A DNA stretch of 64,000 nt from an uncultured Chloroflexota bacterium (GTDB lineage: Bacteria > Chloroflexota > Limnocylindria > Limnocylindrales > CSP1-4), in contig CAIJPD010000045.1 of the NCBI GenBank assembly GCA_903822495.1, forward strand, positions 62,001 to 126,000, read 5' to 3'. The notes below the pieces were generated by a model, which saw nothing but the letters and a program-made list of their open reading frames with translations, ran no database searches and was not told the DNA's origin. Numbering within the stretch: the first letter of the stretch is position 1; every line of letters begins with the position of its first letter. The position numbers and the translations under genes were made by a program. This document shows, piece by piece, positions 46,986 through 55,190 of this stretch.

Positions 46986-47010
46986 CGCCGCGTTGCCGGG
47001 CCAAGCCGGG

Positions 47011-47016
47011 TACCAT
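47011..47016 (+). promoter_or_regulatory. -10 of the leaderless DUF255 gene
   Basis: TACCAT, seven bases before the ATG at 47024. Confidence 0.55.
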
Positions 47017-47023
47017 CGCGCGA

Positions 47024-49123
47024 ATGCCCAACCGACTCGCCGGCGAGACGTCGCCCTATCTCCTCCAGCATGCCCACAATCCCGTGGACTGGCAGCCGTG
47101 GGGTCCGCTGGCGCTCACCCAGGCCCAGCTCCTGGATCGGCCAATCTTCCTGTCGATCGGCTACGCCGCGTGCCACTGGTGCCACGTGATGGAGCGGGAA
47201 TCGTTCGAGGACCACGACATCGCCCGGATCCTCAACGAGAACTTCGTCTCCATCAAGGTGGACCGCGAGGAGCGCCCCGACCTGGACCAGGTCTACATGA
47301 CCGCGGTCCAGGCGATGACCGGGAGTGGCGGCTGGCCCATGTCGGTCTTCCTGACCCCGGACGGGAAGCCGTTCTATGGCGGCACCTATTTCCCTCCCGA
47401 GCCGCGGAACGGGCTGCCGGCGTTCAGCCAGATTCTGCAGGCCGTGCTGCACGCGTGGCACGACCAGCGCAGCGAGGTGGACCAGGCCGGCTCCCGGCTG
47501 GTCCAGGGCCTGGTGGAGGCCAGCAAGCCGCCGACGCAGGGCGACCTCCCGTCCGATGCGGCCGTCGACGAGGCGATTGCCACGCTGGAGCTGGGCTTCG
47601 ACCAGCGCAACGCCGGCTGGGGCCGATCGCCCAAGTTCCCGCAGCCCATGGTCCTGGAGCTGCTCCTCCGGCGCGCCGCCGACGGTGACGCGCGGGCCCT
47701 GCCCATGGTCCGCCTGACGCTCGATCGGATGGCGGCCGGCGGGATGCACGATCAGCTGGGCGGCGGCTTTCACCGCTACTCCACGGACGACGTCTGGCTG
47801 GTCCCGCATTTCGAGCAGATGCTCTACGACAACGCCCAGCTGGCGCGCGTTTACCTCCACGCCTGGGCGCTCACCGGGAACGTCGCGGACCGCGACGTCG
47901 CCATTGGCACCCTCGACTACATCCTGCGCGAGCTGACGACCGCCGAGGGCGGCTTCGCGGCCAGCCAGGATGCGGACACGGACGGCGAAGAGGGGGCAAC
48001 CTTCACCTGGTCGGCGGCCGAGGTGCGCGGGGCGCTCGCGTTGGGCGAGTCAGGACTCGGCGCGGGTGCCTTCGAGGTCTTCGCCGCGGCGTATGACGTG
48101 TCCGAAGGCGGCAACTGGGAGGGCCGGACCATCCTGCGGCGGGTGCGTGCCACCCCCGAGCTGGCCCACGCGTTCGGTCTCGACCACGACGCCATCGAGG
48201 CCACCCTGGCCGCGAGCCGGAGACGCCTGCTGGCGATCCGCGCCGAGCGGCCGCAGCCGGCCCGGGACGACAAGGTGCTGGCGGCCTGGAACGGGCTGGC
48301 GATCGGGGCGCTGGCCGCCGCCGCCCGGCTCATGGAGGATGACGTCGATCCGCGGATCGCCGCGCGGTCGGCGGCCTACCGGGTGGCCGCGGTCCGTGCC
48401 GCCCAGGTGGTGACGGGCGGGCTGCTGCGTGACGGCGGACAGCTGCGGCGATCCTGGAAGGACGGCCGTGCCGCCGGCGCCGCGGTCCTCGAGGACTACG
48501 CGGACCTGGCGGATGGGCTCCTGGCGCTGTATGAGGCGACCTTCGACGAGCGCTGGTTCGTGACCGCACGTTCCCTGGCCGACCAGGTCCTGGCGCGCTT
48601 CGCCGATCCGGCCGGTGGCTTCTTCGACACCCCCGACGACCACGAGACGCTTGTGGCCCGCCCCAGGGATTCCCAGGACAACGCGCTGCCGTCCGGTGGG
48701 GCGATGGCCGCCCGGGTCCTGCTCCGTGTCTGGGCGTGGACCGGCGAGGGGCGCTACGGCGAGGCCGCCCTGGGGGCCATCGCGACGCTGGGCGGCTTCC
48801 TGGGTCGCTACCCCACGGCCTTTGCGGCCTGGCTCTCCGCCCTTGACATGGCGCTGTCGGGGATCGACGAGGTGGTCGTGGCCGGGGATCCCGGCGCGCC
48901 GGCGACCCGCGCCCTGCTGGCGCCGGCCCGGGGCTTCCGCCCCAACCAGGTCCTCGCGGCCTCCGCCGACCCGGACCAGAGCGCGATCCCCATCCTCCAC
49001 GGCCGGAGCGCAACCAGGGACACCCCCACGGCCTACCTGTGCCGGGGCTCCACCTGTCGTCTGCCGGTCACGATGCCGGATGCGCTGGCCGCGCTCCTGG
49101 CCGAGGGCATCGCGCCCGCCTAG
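47024..49123 (+). CDS. DUF255 thioredoxin-domain protein (YyaL/SPATA20 family)
   Basis: 699 residues. The start ATG 47024 gives [23 protein letters not shown], the conserved N-terminus of this family; the frame is open upstream through the tandem repeat only by composition. The thioredoxin-like domain has [15 protein letters not shown] and [10 protein letters not shown], then [13 protein letters not shown]. The rest is an (alpha/alpha)6 barrel like glycosidases or epimerases, with [32 protein letters not shown]. Function unsettled; a redox or sugar role has been proposed for the family. Confidence 0.92.
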   Translation: MPNRLAGETSPYLLQHAHNPVDWQPWGPLALTQAQLLDRPIFLSIGYAACHWCHVMERESFEDHDIARILNENFVSIKVDREERPDLDQVYMTAVQAMTGSGGWPMSVFLTPDGKPFYGGTYFPPEPRNGLPAFSQILQAVLHAWHDQRSEVDQAGSRLVQGLVEASKPPTQGDLPSDAAVDEAIATLELGFDQRNAGWGRSPKFPQPMVLELLLRRAADGDARALPMVRLTLDRMAAGGMHDQLGGGFHRYSTDDVWLVPHFEQMLYDNAQLARVYLHAWALTGNVADRDVAIGTLDYILRELTTAEGGFAASQDADTDGEEGATFTWSAAEVRGALALGESGLGAGAFEVFAAAYDVSEGGNWEGRTILRRVRATPELAHAFGLDHDAIEATLAASRRRLLAIRAERPQPARDDKVLAAWNGLAIGALAAAARLMEDDVDPRIAARSAAYRVAAVRAAQVVTGGLLRDGGQLRRSWKDGRAAGAAVLEDYADLADGLLALYEATFDERWFVTARSLADQVLARFADPAGGFFDTPDDHETLVARPRDSQDNALPSGGAMAARVLLRVWAWTGEGRYGEAALGAIATLGGFLGRYPTAFAAWLSALDMALSGIDEVVVAGDPGAPATRALLAPARGFRPNQVLAASADPDQSAIPILHGRSATRDTPTAYLCRGSTCRLPVTMPDALAALLAEGIAPA

Positions 49124-49181
49124 GCTTCGGGACCGCGGCCACCTGGCGACCGGAGTGCGAGCCGACCGGACCCATGCCGGG

Positions 49182-49748
49182 TCAGGGGTTGCTGCGCGGT
49201 CTCGTACCGGCGGCCAGGGCTTCGGGCAGGATCACGCCCAGGTTCCGGAAGAACTCGATCGCCTCGTGGACCTCTGCAGCAGGGCGGTAGGGACCGGGCA
49301 TCAGGAGGCAGGGCCGTCCGGAGAGGGCCACGTCGGCCAGCATGCCCCACCGTTCGGGGATGGGCCGCCGCGCGAGGACCTGCGCCGGGCGCTTGTAGAC
49401 GAAGACCACCGCGGAGGGCCGCCAGATCGCGACCTTCTGCCAGAGCGGACCGATGCCGGCGGTGAGCTGCGCGTCGGTCGCGACATCCCGCGGGGTGGGG
49501 TCCTTGATCAGGTCGGTGATGCCGTGGCCAGCGGCGACCAGCGCGTCGTCGGCAGCCTCCAGCGCCGTGTCGGCCGGGAGGATCTCCGCCTCCATCAGCC
49601 GGCGCCAGAACTGCCGACCCAGGCGACCCTGATGGTAGTGGCCGGCGTCCACGCTGACCGGGGAGGGGTTCAGGCCGACGAACAGCAGGCGGCCAGGGAG
49701 CGGCGGCAGATCAGCCAGGGTGGAAACGCTCCGGCCACCGACCAGCAT
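49182..49748 (-). CDS. mug: mismatch-specific uracil-DNA glycosylase (MUG) family
   Basis: Base-excision repair enzyme removing uracil or ethenocytosine. From ATG 49748 it has 188 residues; GTG 49820 is another possible start. RLLFVGLNPSPVSV is the active-site loop (family GINPG), GHYHQGRLGRQFWRRL the next conserved block, and LMPGPYRP stands near the C-terminus where the family has a minor-groove loop (MPSSS-like). Upstream on the same strand is tatA, 112 bases away. It converges on the DUF255 gene. Confidence 0.82.
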   Translation of the reverse strand: MLVGGRSVSTLADLPPLPGRLLFVGLNPSPVSVDAGHYHQGRLGRQFWRRLMEAEILPADTALEAADDALVAAGHGITDLIKDPTPRDVATDAQLTAGIGPLWQKVAIWRPSAVVFVYKRPAQVLARRPIPERWGMLADVALSGRPCLLMPGPYRPAAEVHEAIEFFRNLGVILPEALAAGTRPRSNP

Positions 49749-49860
49749 GGTGGCCAGATGGGACCCGGGACCCGGCCGATGCGTCAGGGCGGCGAGATCG
49801 GGCGGGGCATCGGTACGCACGGTGGTGATGAGGGCCGAACCCGACGCCGGACGGACCGGA

Positions 49861-50031
49861 TCAGGCGGGCTTGTCGCCGCTGTCGTGGCCGGCCCTGGCC
49901 TCATCCACCTGCCGGCGCGCCTGCTTGACGCTCCGGCCCAGCATCGCGCCCAGTTGGGGCAGCGTCTTTGGGCCACGCCACACGATGGCGACGATCAGGA
50001 TGACGATGAGAACCACGGCGGTGTCCTGCAC
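49861..50031 (-). CDS. tatA: TatA/B-like twin-arginine translocase subunit
   Basis: 56 residues: a short N-terminus, one membrane helix (VVLIVILIVAIVWRGPKTLPQLGAMLG, about 6-22, with the following hinge and amphipathic helix) and a charged tail. The FGPKKLPELG-type hinge is present as WRGPKTLPQLG, which is diagnostic. The GTG is six bases after TACCAT on the minus strand, so it is probably leaderless. TatC is not in the window. Confidence 0.85.
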   Translation of the reverse strand: MQDTAVVLIVILIVAIVWRGPKTLPQLGAMLGRSVKQARRQVDEARAGHDSGDKPA

Positions 50032-50037
50032 GCGGGG

Positions 50038-50043
50038 ATGGTA
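50038..50043 (-). promoter_or_regulatory. -10 of leaderless tatA
   Basis: TACCAT on the minus strand, six bases from the GTG at 50031. It pairs divergently with 50119-50124. Confidence 0.55.
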
Positions 50044-50118
50044 CCCGACTCCGGGCCCCGGGCGCGTCGGCGGCCACCGCGGCGGCCACCCCGGCGGCCG
50101 CGAGTCGGGCAGGCGCGG

Positions 50119-50124
50119 TATTGT
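50119..50124 (+). promoter_or_regulatory. -10 of the leaderless deacetylase gene
   Basis: TATTGT, six bases before the ATG at 50131. Confidence 0.55.
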
Positions 50125-50130
50125 GCCGCC

Positions 50131-51888
50131 ATGTCGTCGTCGGATGGCCCCCTCCTCGTCTTCGGTCGCCGCTCGGCCACGTACGACTTCGGGCCGTCGC
50201 ATCCATTCACGCCGCGTCGGTTCGGGCCGGGGATCGACCTGCTTCGTGAGCTCGGGGCGCAGCCAGGGCTCCAGCCCCAGCCCGCCACCGACATGGAGCT
50301 GGCCTCCGTCCACACGCAGGCCTACATCGAGGCGGTGCGCCGGTTCTCGGTCGCCCCGGTCGGCGAGGCGTTCGGGATCGGAACCGCAGACGTGCCGGCC
50401 TTCGCGGGCATGCACGAGGCCGCTGCGGCCGTCGCCGGCGGTTCACTCCGCGCGACCGAGGCGATCCTCCGCGGTGATGTCGAGCATGCCTTTCATCCCG
50501 GCGGTGGCCTCCACCACGCGATGCCGGGCAGGGCCGCGGGGTTCTGCGTCTACAGCGACCTGGCGGTGGCGATCGCCCGGGCCCGCGCGGCCGGCCTGCG
50601 GGTCCTCTACCTGGACTTCGACGTCCACCACGGCGATGGCGTGGAGGCCATCCATCGCGCCGATCCGGGGGTTGTCACCTTCTCGCTGCACGAATCCGGC
50701 CGAACGCTCTTCCCGGGCACCGGCGGCGTGGCGCTGGGCGACGAGGGGCCCGCCGTGGGGACCGCGGTCAACCTTCCGCTCTTCGCCGGCACGGGTGCCG
50801 GCCCGTGGCTGGCCGCGGTGGAGCGCCTGGTCCCGGAGATCGCGGCGGCGTTTGGGCCCGACCTCGTCGTCTCACAACACGGCTCCGACTCGCACGCGCT
50901 GGATCCCCTCGCACATCTGCGGGTGACGACCACGGCCATGGGCGCGGCCGCGCGGCTCACCGACGCCGTCGCGCACCGCCACGCGGGAGGCCGCTGGCTG
51001 GCCACGGGCGGCGGCGGCTACGACGTGTACCGGGTCGTCCCGCGCGCCTGGTCGCTCGTCTGGCTGGCGGCGGCGCACCGGCCCGCCCCCCAGGCCATTC
51101 CCGCTGGATGGCGCGAGCGGTGGTCGGTCGAGGCCGCCCGCTACGGCCAGGGCCCGCCGCCGGACCGCCTGGAAGACGACGAGGCGCTGGGCGCGACGGA
51201 AGGCGATCCACAGGTCCAGGACCGGACGGCGGAAACAGCCGGCCTTGTCCGGTCCCTGGTGGTGCCTGCCCTGATCCGCCAGGCGGTGGATGCCGGTTGG
51301 TGGACGGCCCTCGACTCGAAGGGCCCCCTCCCGGGCGACGCGCGGTCTCGCCGGTCGGTCCCCGCCCCGGGCGATGGGATGCCCCAGGTGCTGGCCGCCG
51401 TGGACGCGCAGCGCTGGGATCGCCTCCGGCTGGCTCGTGGCGTAGCCGGGCCGGCGGATCCCGGTGACGGGCACCGGCTGGTGGCCGCCGCACTGGCGTC
51501 GGGGGACCGGATCCTGGTGACCGCCGCCGTTGTCGGCGATCTGATCGTGGGCCTGGCCGTCTCGGTGGTCGATGGCGCGGACGGGGTACGCCGCCTGCTG
51601 GCGCTGGGCGTCGCCGCCCCCTGCCGTCGGGTCGGTCTCGGCCGCGCGATCTTCACGGCCCACATCAACGAGGCGACCAGGGCGGATGACCAGGACGGAC
51701 GACCGCGGCGGGGGATCGAGATGCTGGTGACCGCCGCCGAGCGTGATCCATTCGAGCCCCTGGCGCGCGACGCCGGTGCGGCAGCGGCCCGGTCGATCCT
51801 GGTAGCCGCCGGGTTCGAGGTGGTGCGAGCGCCGGGCAGGGTCGGCCTGCGGGATCCCCGGGCGCTGCTGGCGCATCGCCCTGCCTGA
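50131..51888 (+). CDS. AcuC-type deacetylase fused to a GNAT-like acetyltransferase domain
   Basis: 585 residues. Residues 1-340 are a class I histone-deacetylase-type fold: GGGLHHAMPGRAAGFCVYSD with the active-site histidines, LDFDVHHGDGV (zinc Asp and His), HESGRTLFPGTG, QHGSDSHALDPLAHL (second zinc Asp) and GGGGYDVYR (transition-state Tyr). After a linker, residues about 425-580 look like a GNAT domain: ILVTAAVVGDLIVGLAVSVV, a strand LLALGVA, then the acetyl-CoA turn RRVGLGRA at 499-506 and a final VAAGFEVVRAPGR strand. In Bacillus, separate AcuA and AcuC proteins set the acetylation of acetyl-CoA synthetase. Confidence 0.82.
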   Translation: MSSSDGPLLVFGRRSATYDFGPSHPFTPRRFGPGIDLLRELGAQPGLQPQPATDMELASVHTQAYIEAVRRFSVAPVGEAFGIGTADVPAFAGMHEAAAAVAGGSLRATEAILRGDVEHAFHPGGGLHHAMPGRAAGFCVYSDLAVAIARARAAGLRVLYLDFDVHHGDGVEAIHRADPGVVTFSLHESGRTLFPGTGGVALGDEGPAVGTAVNLPLFAGTGAGPWLAAVERLVPEIAAAFGPDLVVSQHGSDSHALDPLAHLRVTTTAMGAAARLTDAVAHRHAGGRWLATGGGGYDVYRVVPRAWSLVWLAAAHRPAPQAIPAGWRERWSVEAARYGQGPPPDRLEDDEALGATEGDPQVQDRTAETAGLVRSLVVPALIRQAVDAGWWTALDSKGPLPGDARSRRSVPAPGDGMPQVLAAVDAQRWDRLRLARGVAGPADPGDGHRLVAAALASGDRILVTAAVVGDLIVGLAVSVVDGADGVRRLLALGVAAPCRRVGLGRAIFTAHINEATRADDQDGRPRRGIEMLVTAAERDPFEPLARDAGAAAARSILVAAGFEVVRAPGRVGLRDPRALLAHRPA

Positions 51889-52000
51889 CCGCGCCAGACA
51901 CACCTCCGCCGCCGGTCGGGCGACGGGCCCGAGCGGCGGCGGAGTGATGGAGCGGGACGCCCGGAGGGTGGGGGACTGCGCTCCCCGGGCTAGCTGACGG

Positions 52001-52792
52001 TCACGCCCTGGAAGGGGCCGCCGCGACCGGGTGGTTCGTGACCCGACGGGTCCACGGGGTGCCCAGCAGCGGGAGGAGATACCGGTCCAGCCCGTACCAG
52101 CCCGCGACCCGCCAGGCCAGGATCAGGCTGATCCCGAGCGCGAACATGATCGGGTTCGTGGAGGCGGTGCCGGCGAGGAGGAAGCTCATGTTGAGCGTGG
52201 CTCCGAAGAAGGAGGCGACGCCCACGAGCACTCCGAACAGGAGGCCCAGCCCGATCGCGATCTCGCCGAAGACCACGAGGTAGGCGAACCAGTTCTGCGC
52301 GTGGTTGTCGATCATGACCTGGAGAATGCTGCGGTACCACTCGAAGGAGATGGGGGGCTTGGCGCCGGAGGCCGCATCCGGGATCCTGGCGGCACTGGTC
52401 CAGAAGCCCAGGAGCGCGTTCCCGCCGTCGAGCCAGCCGGCGCCCACGGCCTTGCCGTCGGGGAAGAGCTTGTGCATGCCGGCCGTCAGCCACTCGAAGC
52501 CGACGAAGATGCGGATCGGGAGCCAGAACAGGCCGGCCCGGGTGTTGCTGAACAGGTAGCGGGTGAAGGCCGGACCCTCGACCTCGATGACGTCAGCCGC
52601 AGGCTGCCGTCGGTCGGAGAAGAGCAGCACCAGGAGCAGGATCGAGAGGGCCCAGAACGCGAGGGTGGTGGCATTGCGGAGGCCCTGGCTGATCTGCTCG
52701 GGCCGAACCCACGGGTTCTCCATGTAGATGAGGATCACGGCGGCCAGCGCCGCGATCGGGACGATCAACCCGCGCAGAGTCTTCATGGTCAT
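52001..52792 (-). CDS. DoxX-family membrane protein
   Basis: 263 residues from ATG 52792, with GGAAGGG a few bases upstream. An N-terminal helix (RGLIVPIAALAAVILIYMENPW), a second at about 38-57, and then the DoxX four-helix core: WLPIRIFVGFEWLTAGMHKLF, ...FAYLVVFGEIAIGLGLLFGVLV, LNMSFLLAGTASTNPIMFALGISLILAW and GWYGLDRYLLP. DoxX proteins are linked to quinones and redox or to respiratory oxidases. It is the next gene downstream of the CarH-like regulator on the same strand, after 265 bases that hold a palindrome. Confidence 0.88.
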   Translation of the reverse strand: MTMKTLRGLIVPIAALAAVILIYMENPWVRPEQISQGLRNATTLAFWALSILLLVLLFSDRRQPAADVIEVEGPAFTRYLFSNTRAGLFWLPIRIFVGFEWLTAGMHKLFPDGKAVGAGWLDGGNALLGFWTSAARIPDAASGAKPPISFEWYRSILQVMIDNHAQNWFAYLVVFGEIAIGLGLLFGVLVGVASFFGATLNMSFLLAGTASTNPIMFALGISLILAWRVAGWYGLDRYLLPLLGTPWTRRVTNHPVAAAPSRA

Positions 52793-52865
52793 GCTTCCCT
52801 TCCAAGGCGGACAGCGCCCCCGGTTCTGGACGACCCCCGGATCGGCTTCCGTTGACCACAGTATC

Positions 52866-52891
52866 CACGTAGTGCGAACGCACCATACGTG
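52866..52891. promoter_or_regulatory. palindrome upstream of the DoxX gene
   Basis: CACGTA-GTGCG (52866-52876) and CGCAC-CA-TACGTG (52879-52891) pair around a two-base centre with one two-base bulge. It lies 74 bases upstream of the DoxX start and is a possible operator. Confidence 0.45.
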
Positions 52892-52945
52892 CCAGATCGG
52901 CCCCCGCTCGCGGGGCGTCTCAGCCCCCTGAGGCGGGCCAGTAGG

Positions 52946-52959
52946 CCTGTCGAGACAGG
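52946..52959. terminator. short hairpin after the CarH-like gene
   Basis: CCTGTC-GA-GACAGG, a perfect 6-bp stem downstream of the regulator gene on the minus strand. No T-run; role uncertain. Confidence 0.3.
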
Positions 52960-53057
52960 GCCGAAGGGCCCCTGCGATCCGCGGGCCGGGCCAGACGGCA
53001 CGCGACACCCGCCAGGCTGGCACCCCTGGCCCGGGTCCAGGGGCCTGCCGGGGATTC

Positions 53058-53984
53058 TCAGCCCCGCTGGGCGAACCCACGGGCGATCTGCGTCGCAGCA
53101 TCGATCAGGCGCTCGGGCAGTCCTACGACGTCGAGCCCGACCCCGGCCTGGGCCGCCGCAGCGCCACCGAAGCTGACGGACACGCCGGGGTTGGCCGCCT
53201 TGATCGCGGTCGCGCCCTCGCGGGCCTGGGCGACGTCCGCTGCGCGATGGACCCCGATCACGGCCACCGCCGCCCCGCTCCGGTCGACCGCCGCGACCCA
53301 CGAGTCCACGGGTACATCGGCGCCCAGGTAGAGGACGTCGATGCCGCGCCGGCGGAGCGCCACGGCGAACGCGAGCGGCCCAATCTCGTGCCGCGCGCCG
53401 GCAGGCAGGCCCACCAGGACACGCGGACCAGTCCCCGGCGCGCCGGCCAGGTTGTACAGGGCGCTGAGGCGCCGGATCACGGCCGCGCTGGCGAGGTGCT
53501 CACCAGCGATATCGAGGCGGCCGGCCGCCCACGCATCACCGAGGGCGCGGACCGCCGGCAGGAGGTGGACGTCCAGGACCATGTCGACCGAGCCGCGGGC
53601 GAACATCGCATCCAGGACGTCCTCGAGGCCGGCTGCGTCGAGGCGCGTGGCTGCCAGCACGAATGCGCCAGCGAGTGCAGACGGGTCCACCGCCGACGCG
53701 GGTCCGAGGAACGTGTCCGCCTGCTCCTCGGTGGTCAGGTGCGCCGCGCCGGCCAGCACCCGTTCGGCGGCGTCGTTGATCACCGCGGTCGCCGCCTGCG
53801 AGGCGCCCCAGCCCGTCTCGACCAGCCGGCGCATCGCGCGGAGCCGGGCGATCGCCTCCTCGTCGTACAGGCGGTAGCCGCTGGTCGTGCGCTCGGGATG
53901 GACAACGCCGTACCGGCGTTCCCACGCACGGAGGAGCGAGATCCCGATGCCGCTCCGAGCCGCGGCCTGCTTGATGGTGTACAT
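53058..53984 (-). CDS. CarH/LitR-type MerR regulator with B12-binding photoreceptor domain
   Basis: 308 residues. Residues 1-70 are a MerR winged helix (YTIKQAAARSGIGISLLRAWERRYG, SGYRLYDEEAIARLRAM). The middle is the helical cap with W152-x9-E162-H163 (DAWAAGRLDIAGEHL), and residues 188-300 the Rossmann-type cobalamin domain with H199 in PAGARHEIG and LYLGADVPVDSWV. In Thermus CarH the matching residues are W131, E141, H142 and the lower-ligand H177; order and spacing agree closely. CarH is an AdoCbl-bound tetramer that represses in the dark and falls apart in light. The ATG is nine bases after TGC-TACGCT on the minus strand. Heliorhodopsin lies divergently next to it. Confidence 0.9.
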   Translation of the reverse strand: MYTIKQAAARSGIGISLLRAWERRYGVVHPERTTSGYRLYDEEAIARLRAMRRLVETGWGASQAATAVINDAAERVLAGAAHLTTEEQADTFLGPASAVDPSALAGAFVLAATRLDAAGLEDVLDAMFARGSVDMVLDVHLLPAVRALGDAWAAGRLDIAGEHLASAAVIRRLSALYNLAGAPGTGPRVLVGLPAGARHEIGPLAFAVALRRRGIDVLYLGADVPVDSWVAAVDRSGAAVAVIGVHRAADVAQAREGATAIKAANPGVSVSFGGAAAAQAGVGLDVVGLPERLIDAATQIARGFAQRG

Positions 53985-53988
53985 CGTT

Positions 53989-54018
53989 TGTCAAGCGTAG
54001 CACACGAAACCCTTGACA
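53989..54018. promoter_or_regulatory. inverted repeat between the CarH-like and heliorhodopsin genes
   Basis: TGTCAAG (53989-53995) and CTTGACA (54012-54018) are exact inverted copies, 16 bases apart, about two helical turns centre to centre. The left arm overlaps the regulator's -10 (53999-53994), the right arm contains the heliorhodopsin -35. One protein bound here could shut both promoters. Confidence 0.6.
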
Positions 54019-54042
54019 CAACCCAAATCGGCCCTGTAGAGT
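54013..54042 (+). promoter_or_regulatory. heliorhodopsin promoter
   Basis: TTGACA (54013-54018), a perfect -35, and TAGAGT (54037-54042) are 18 bases apart. Transcription would start near 54049. TGCACA (54044) and TAGACA (54055), 11 bases apart, share the TnnACA pattern with TTGACA. Confidence 0.75.
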
Positions 54043-54108
54043 CTGCACAGACCTTAGACATACATGGGACGAGTCGACCCATCCACGAAAGGGACTCCCG
54101 GAACCCCG

Positions 54109-54969
54109 ATGACCACATCCAGCAGCGCAACCATCAGCCCGGCCGCGGCGCCGATCACGGCGCCCGCCGCCATCCCGGTCGGGAGGGCCGCCTCGCTGGC
54201 CCGCTGGAACCGGACCCTCGTCTTCCTCCACGGCATCCAGTTCCTGGGAATGATGGCCATTGCCACGACGGCCGCCACGTTCGCGCCGTACGTGCCCACG
54301 ATCAAGCCGATCATCGAGAACGGCGCGTTCAAGGGGATCGACCAGACACAGGTCCAGCTCTTCTCGATGCCGCTCTCCTGGCTCATCGCCTCGTTCCTGG
54401 CGATGAGCGCCATCGCCCACTTTGCCGCCGGATGGCCGCTCCGAGCGCGCTACGAGGCGTGGCTGGCGCGCGGCATGAACCCGCTCCGCTGGGTTGAGTA
54501 CTCGTTCAGCAGCACGGTGATGATCGTGGCTATCGCCTACATCTCGTACATCCGGGACTTCCCGGCGCTGGTGGCGATCGCCGGCTGCAACGTGGCCATG
54601 AACCTGTTCGGCTGGAGCATGGAAGCGGCCAATGAGGGCCGACGCGACCATCCGGACTGGAAGCACTACATCTTCGGCTGCGTCGCCGGGATCATGCCGT
54701 GGCTGGGGATCTTCTCCATCCTCCTGGCCTACGGCTTCCAGGAGGGCCTGCCGGCCAACGCCCAGATCCCGGCCTTCGTGTACGTGATCGTCGGGACCCT
54801 CTTCCTCACGTTCAACGTCTTCGCGATCACGATGGTGCTCCAGTTCAAGCAGGTCGGACGCTGGAAGGACTATCTGGCAGGCGAGAAGACCTACATGGTC
54901 ATGAGCCTGTTGGCCAAGTCGCTCCTGGCCTGGCAGGTCTTCAGCGGGACGCTTCGCCCCGGGGGCTGA
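54109..54969 (+). CDS. heliorhodopsin
   Basis: A seven-helix retinal protein of the heliorhodopsin family, cytoplasmic N-terminus. From ATG 54109 it has 286 residues; ATG 54064 would add 15. All key residues of the studied protein 48C12 have counterparts: H41 in TM1 (FLHGIQFLGM) for H23, H104 in TM2 for H80, the counter-ion E130 in RWVEYSFSSTVM for E107, S266 for S237, and the retinal lysine K270 in SLLAKSLLAWQVF for K241. It is neither a type 1 pump nor a channel; known members are light sensors or enzyme partners. No retinal-forming gene is in the window. A strong hairpin ends the transcript. Confidence 0.96.
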   Translation: MTTSSSATISPAAAPITAPAAIPVGRAASLARWNRTLVFLHGIQFLGMMAIATTAATFAPYVPTIKPIIENGAFKGIDQTQVQLFSMPLSWLIASFLAMSAIAHFAAGWPLRARYEAWLARGMNPLRWVEYSFSSTVMIVAIAYISYIRDFPALVAIAGCNVAMNLFGWSMEAANEGRRDHPDWKHYIFGCVAGIMPWLGIFSILLAYGFQEGLPANAQIPAFVYVIVGTLFLTFNVFAITMVLQFKQVGRWKDYLAGEKTYMVMSLLAKSLLAWQVFSGTLRPGG

Positions 54970-54986
54970 CCCGGCCCACCACACCC

Positions 54987-55019
54987 GCAACCGCGCCCGT
55001 TCCCCCCGGGCGCGGTTGC
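54987..55019. terminator. terminator of the heliorhodopsin gene
   Basis: A perfect 13-bp stem, 54987-54999 with 55007-55019 (GCAACCGCGCCCG), closes on a seven-base loop 18 bases after the stop. Confidence 0.75.
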
Positions 55020-55175
55020 CCCATCCCCGCCATCGGGCCCGCCCTCCGGACCCGGCGGCATCCCCGCATCTCCCTCGCGTGGCCGGGCTCGTCTCCAATC
55101 GGGCCCGGCCGCTCCATGTCGGCCCGGCTCCGGCCGCGAGCCGGTCGAACGCCCGATCGATATTGGCCGGCTGCC

Positions 55176-55181
55176 TATACT
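55176..55181 (+). promoter_or_regulatory. -10 before the Lhr helicase gene
   Basis: TATACT lies nine bases before the GTG at 55191, so the message would have almost no leader. Confidence 0.45.
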
Positions 55182-55190
55182 CGGGTTCCC

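Noticed and set aside
46778..47023. Upstream extension of the DUF255 gene through the tandem repeat
   Set aside because: The family's N-terminus starts at [14 protein letters not shown], and a -10 lies seven bases before that ATG.
54699..55190. N-terminal extension of Lhr overlapping the heliorhodopsin gene
   Set aside because: It would run through the heliorhodopsin coding end and its terminator; the helicase domain begins just after GTG 55191.
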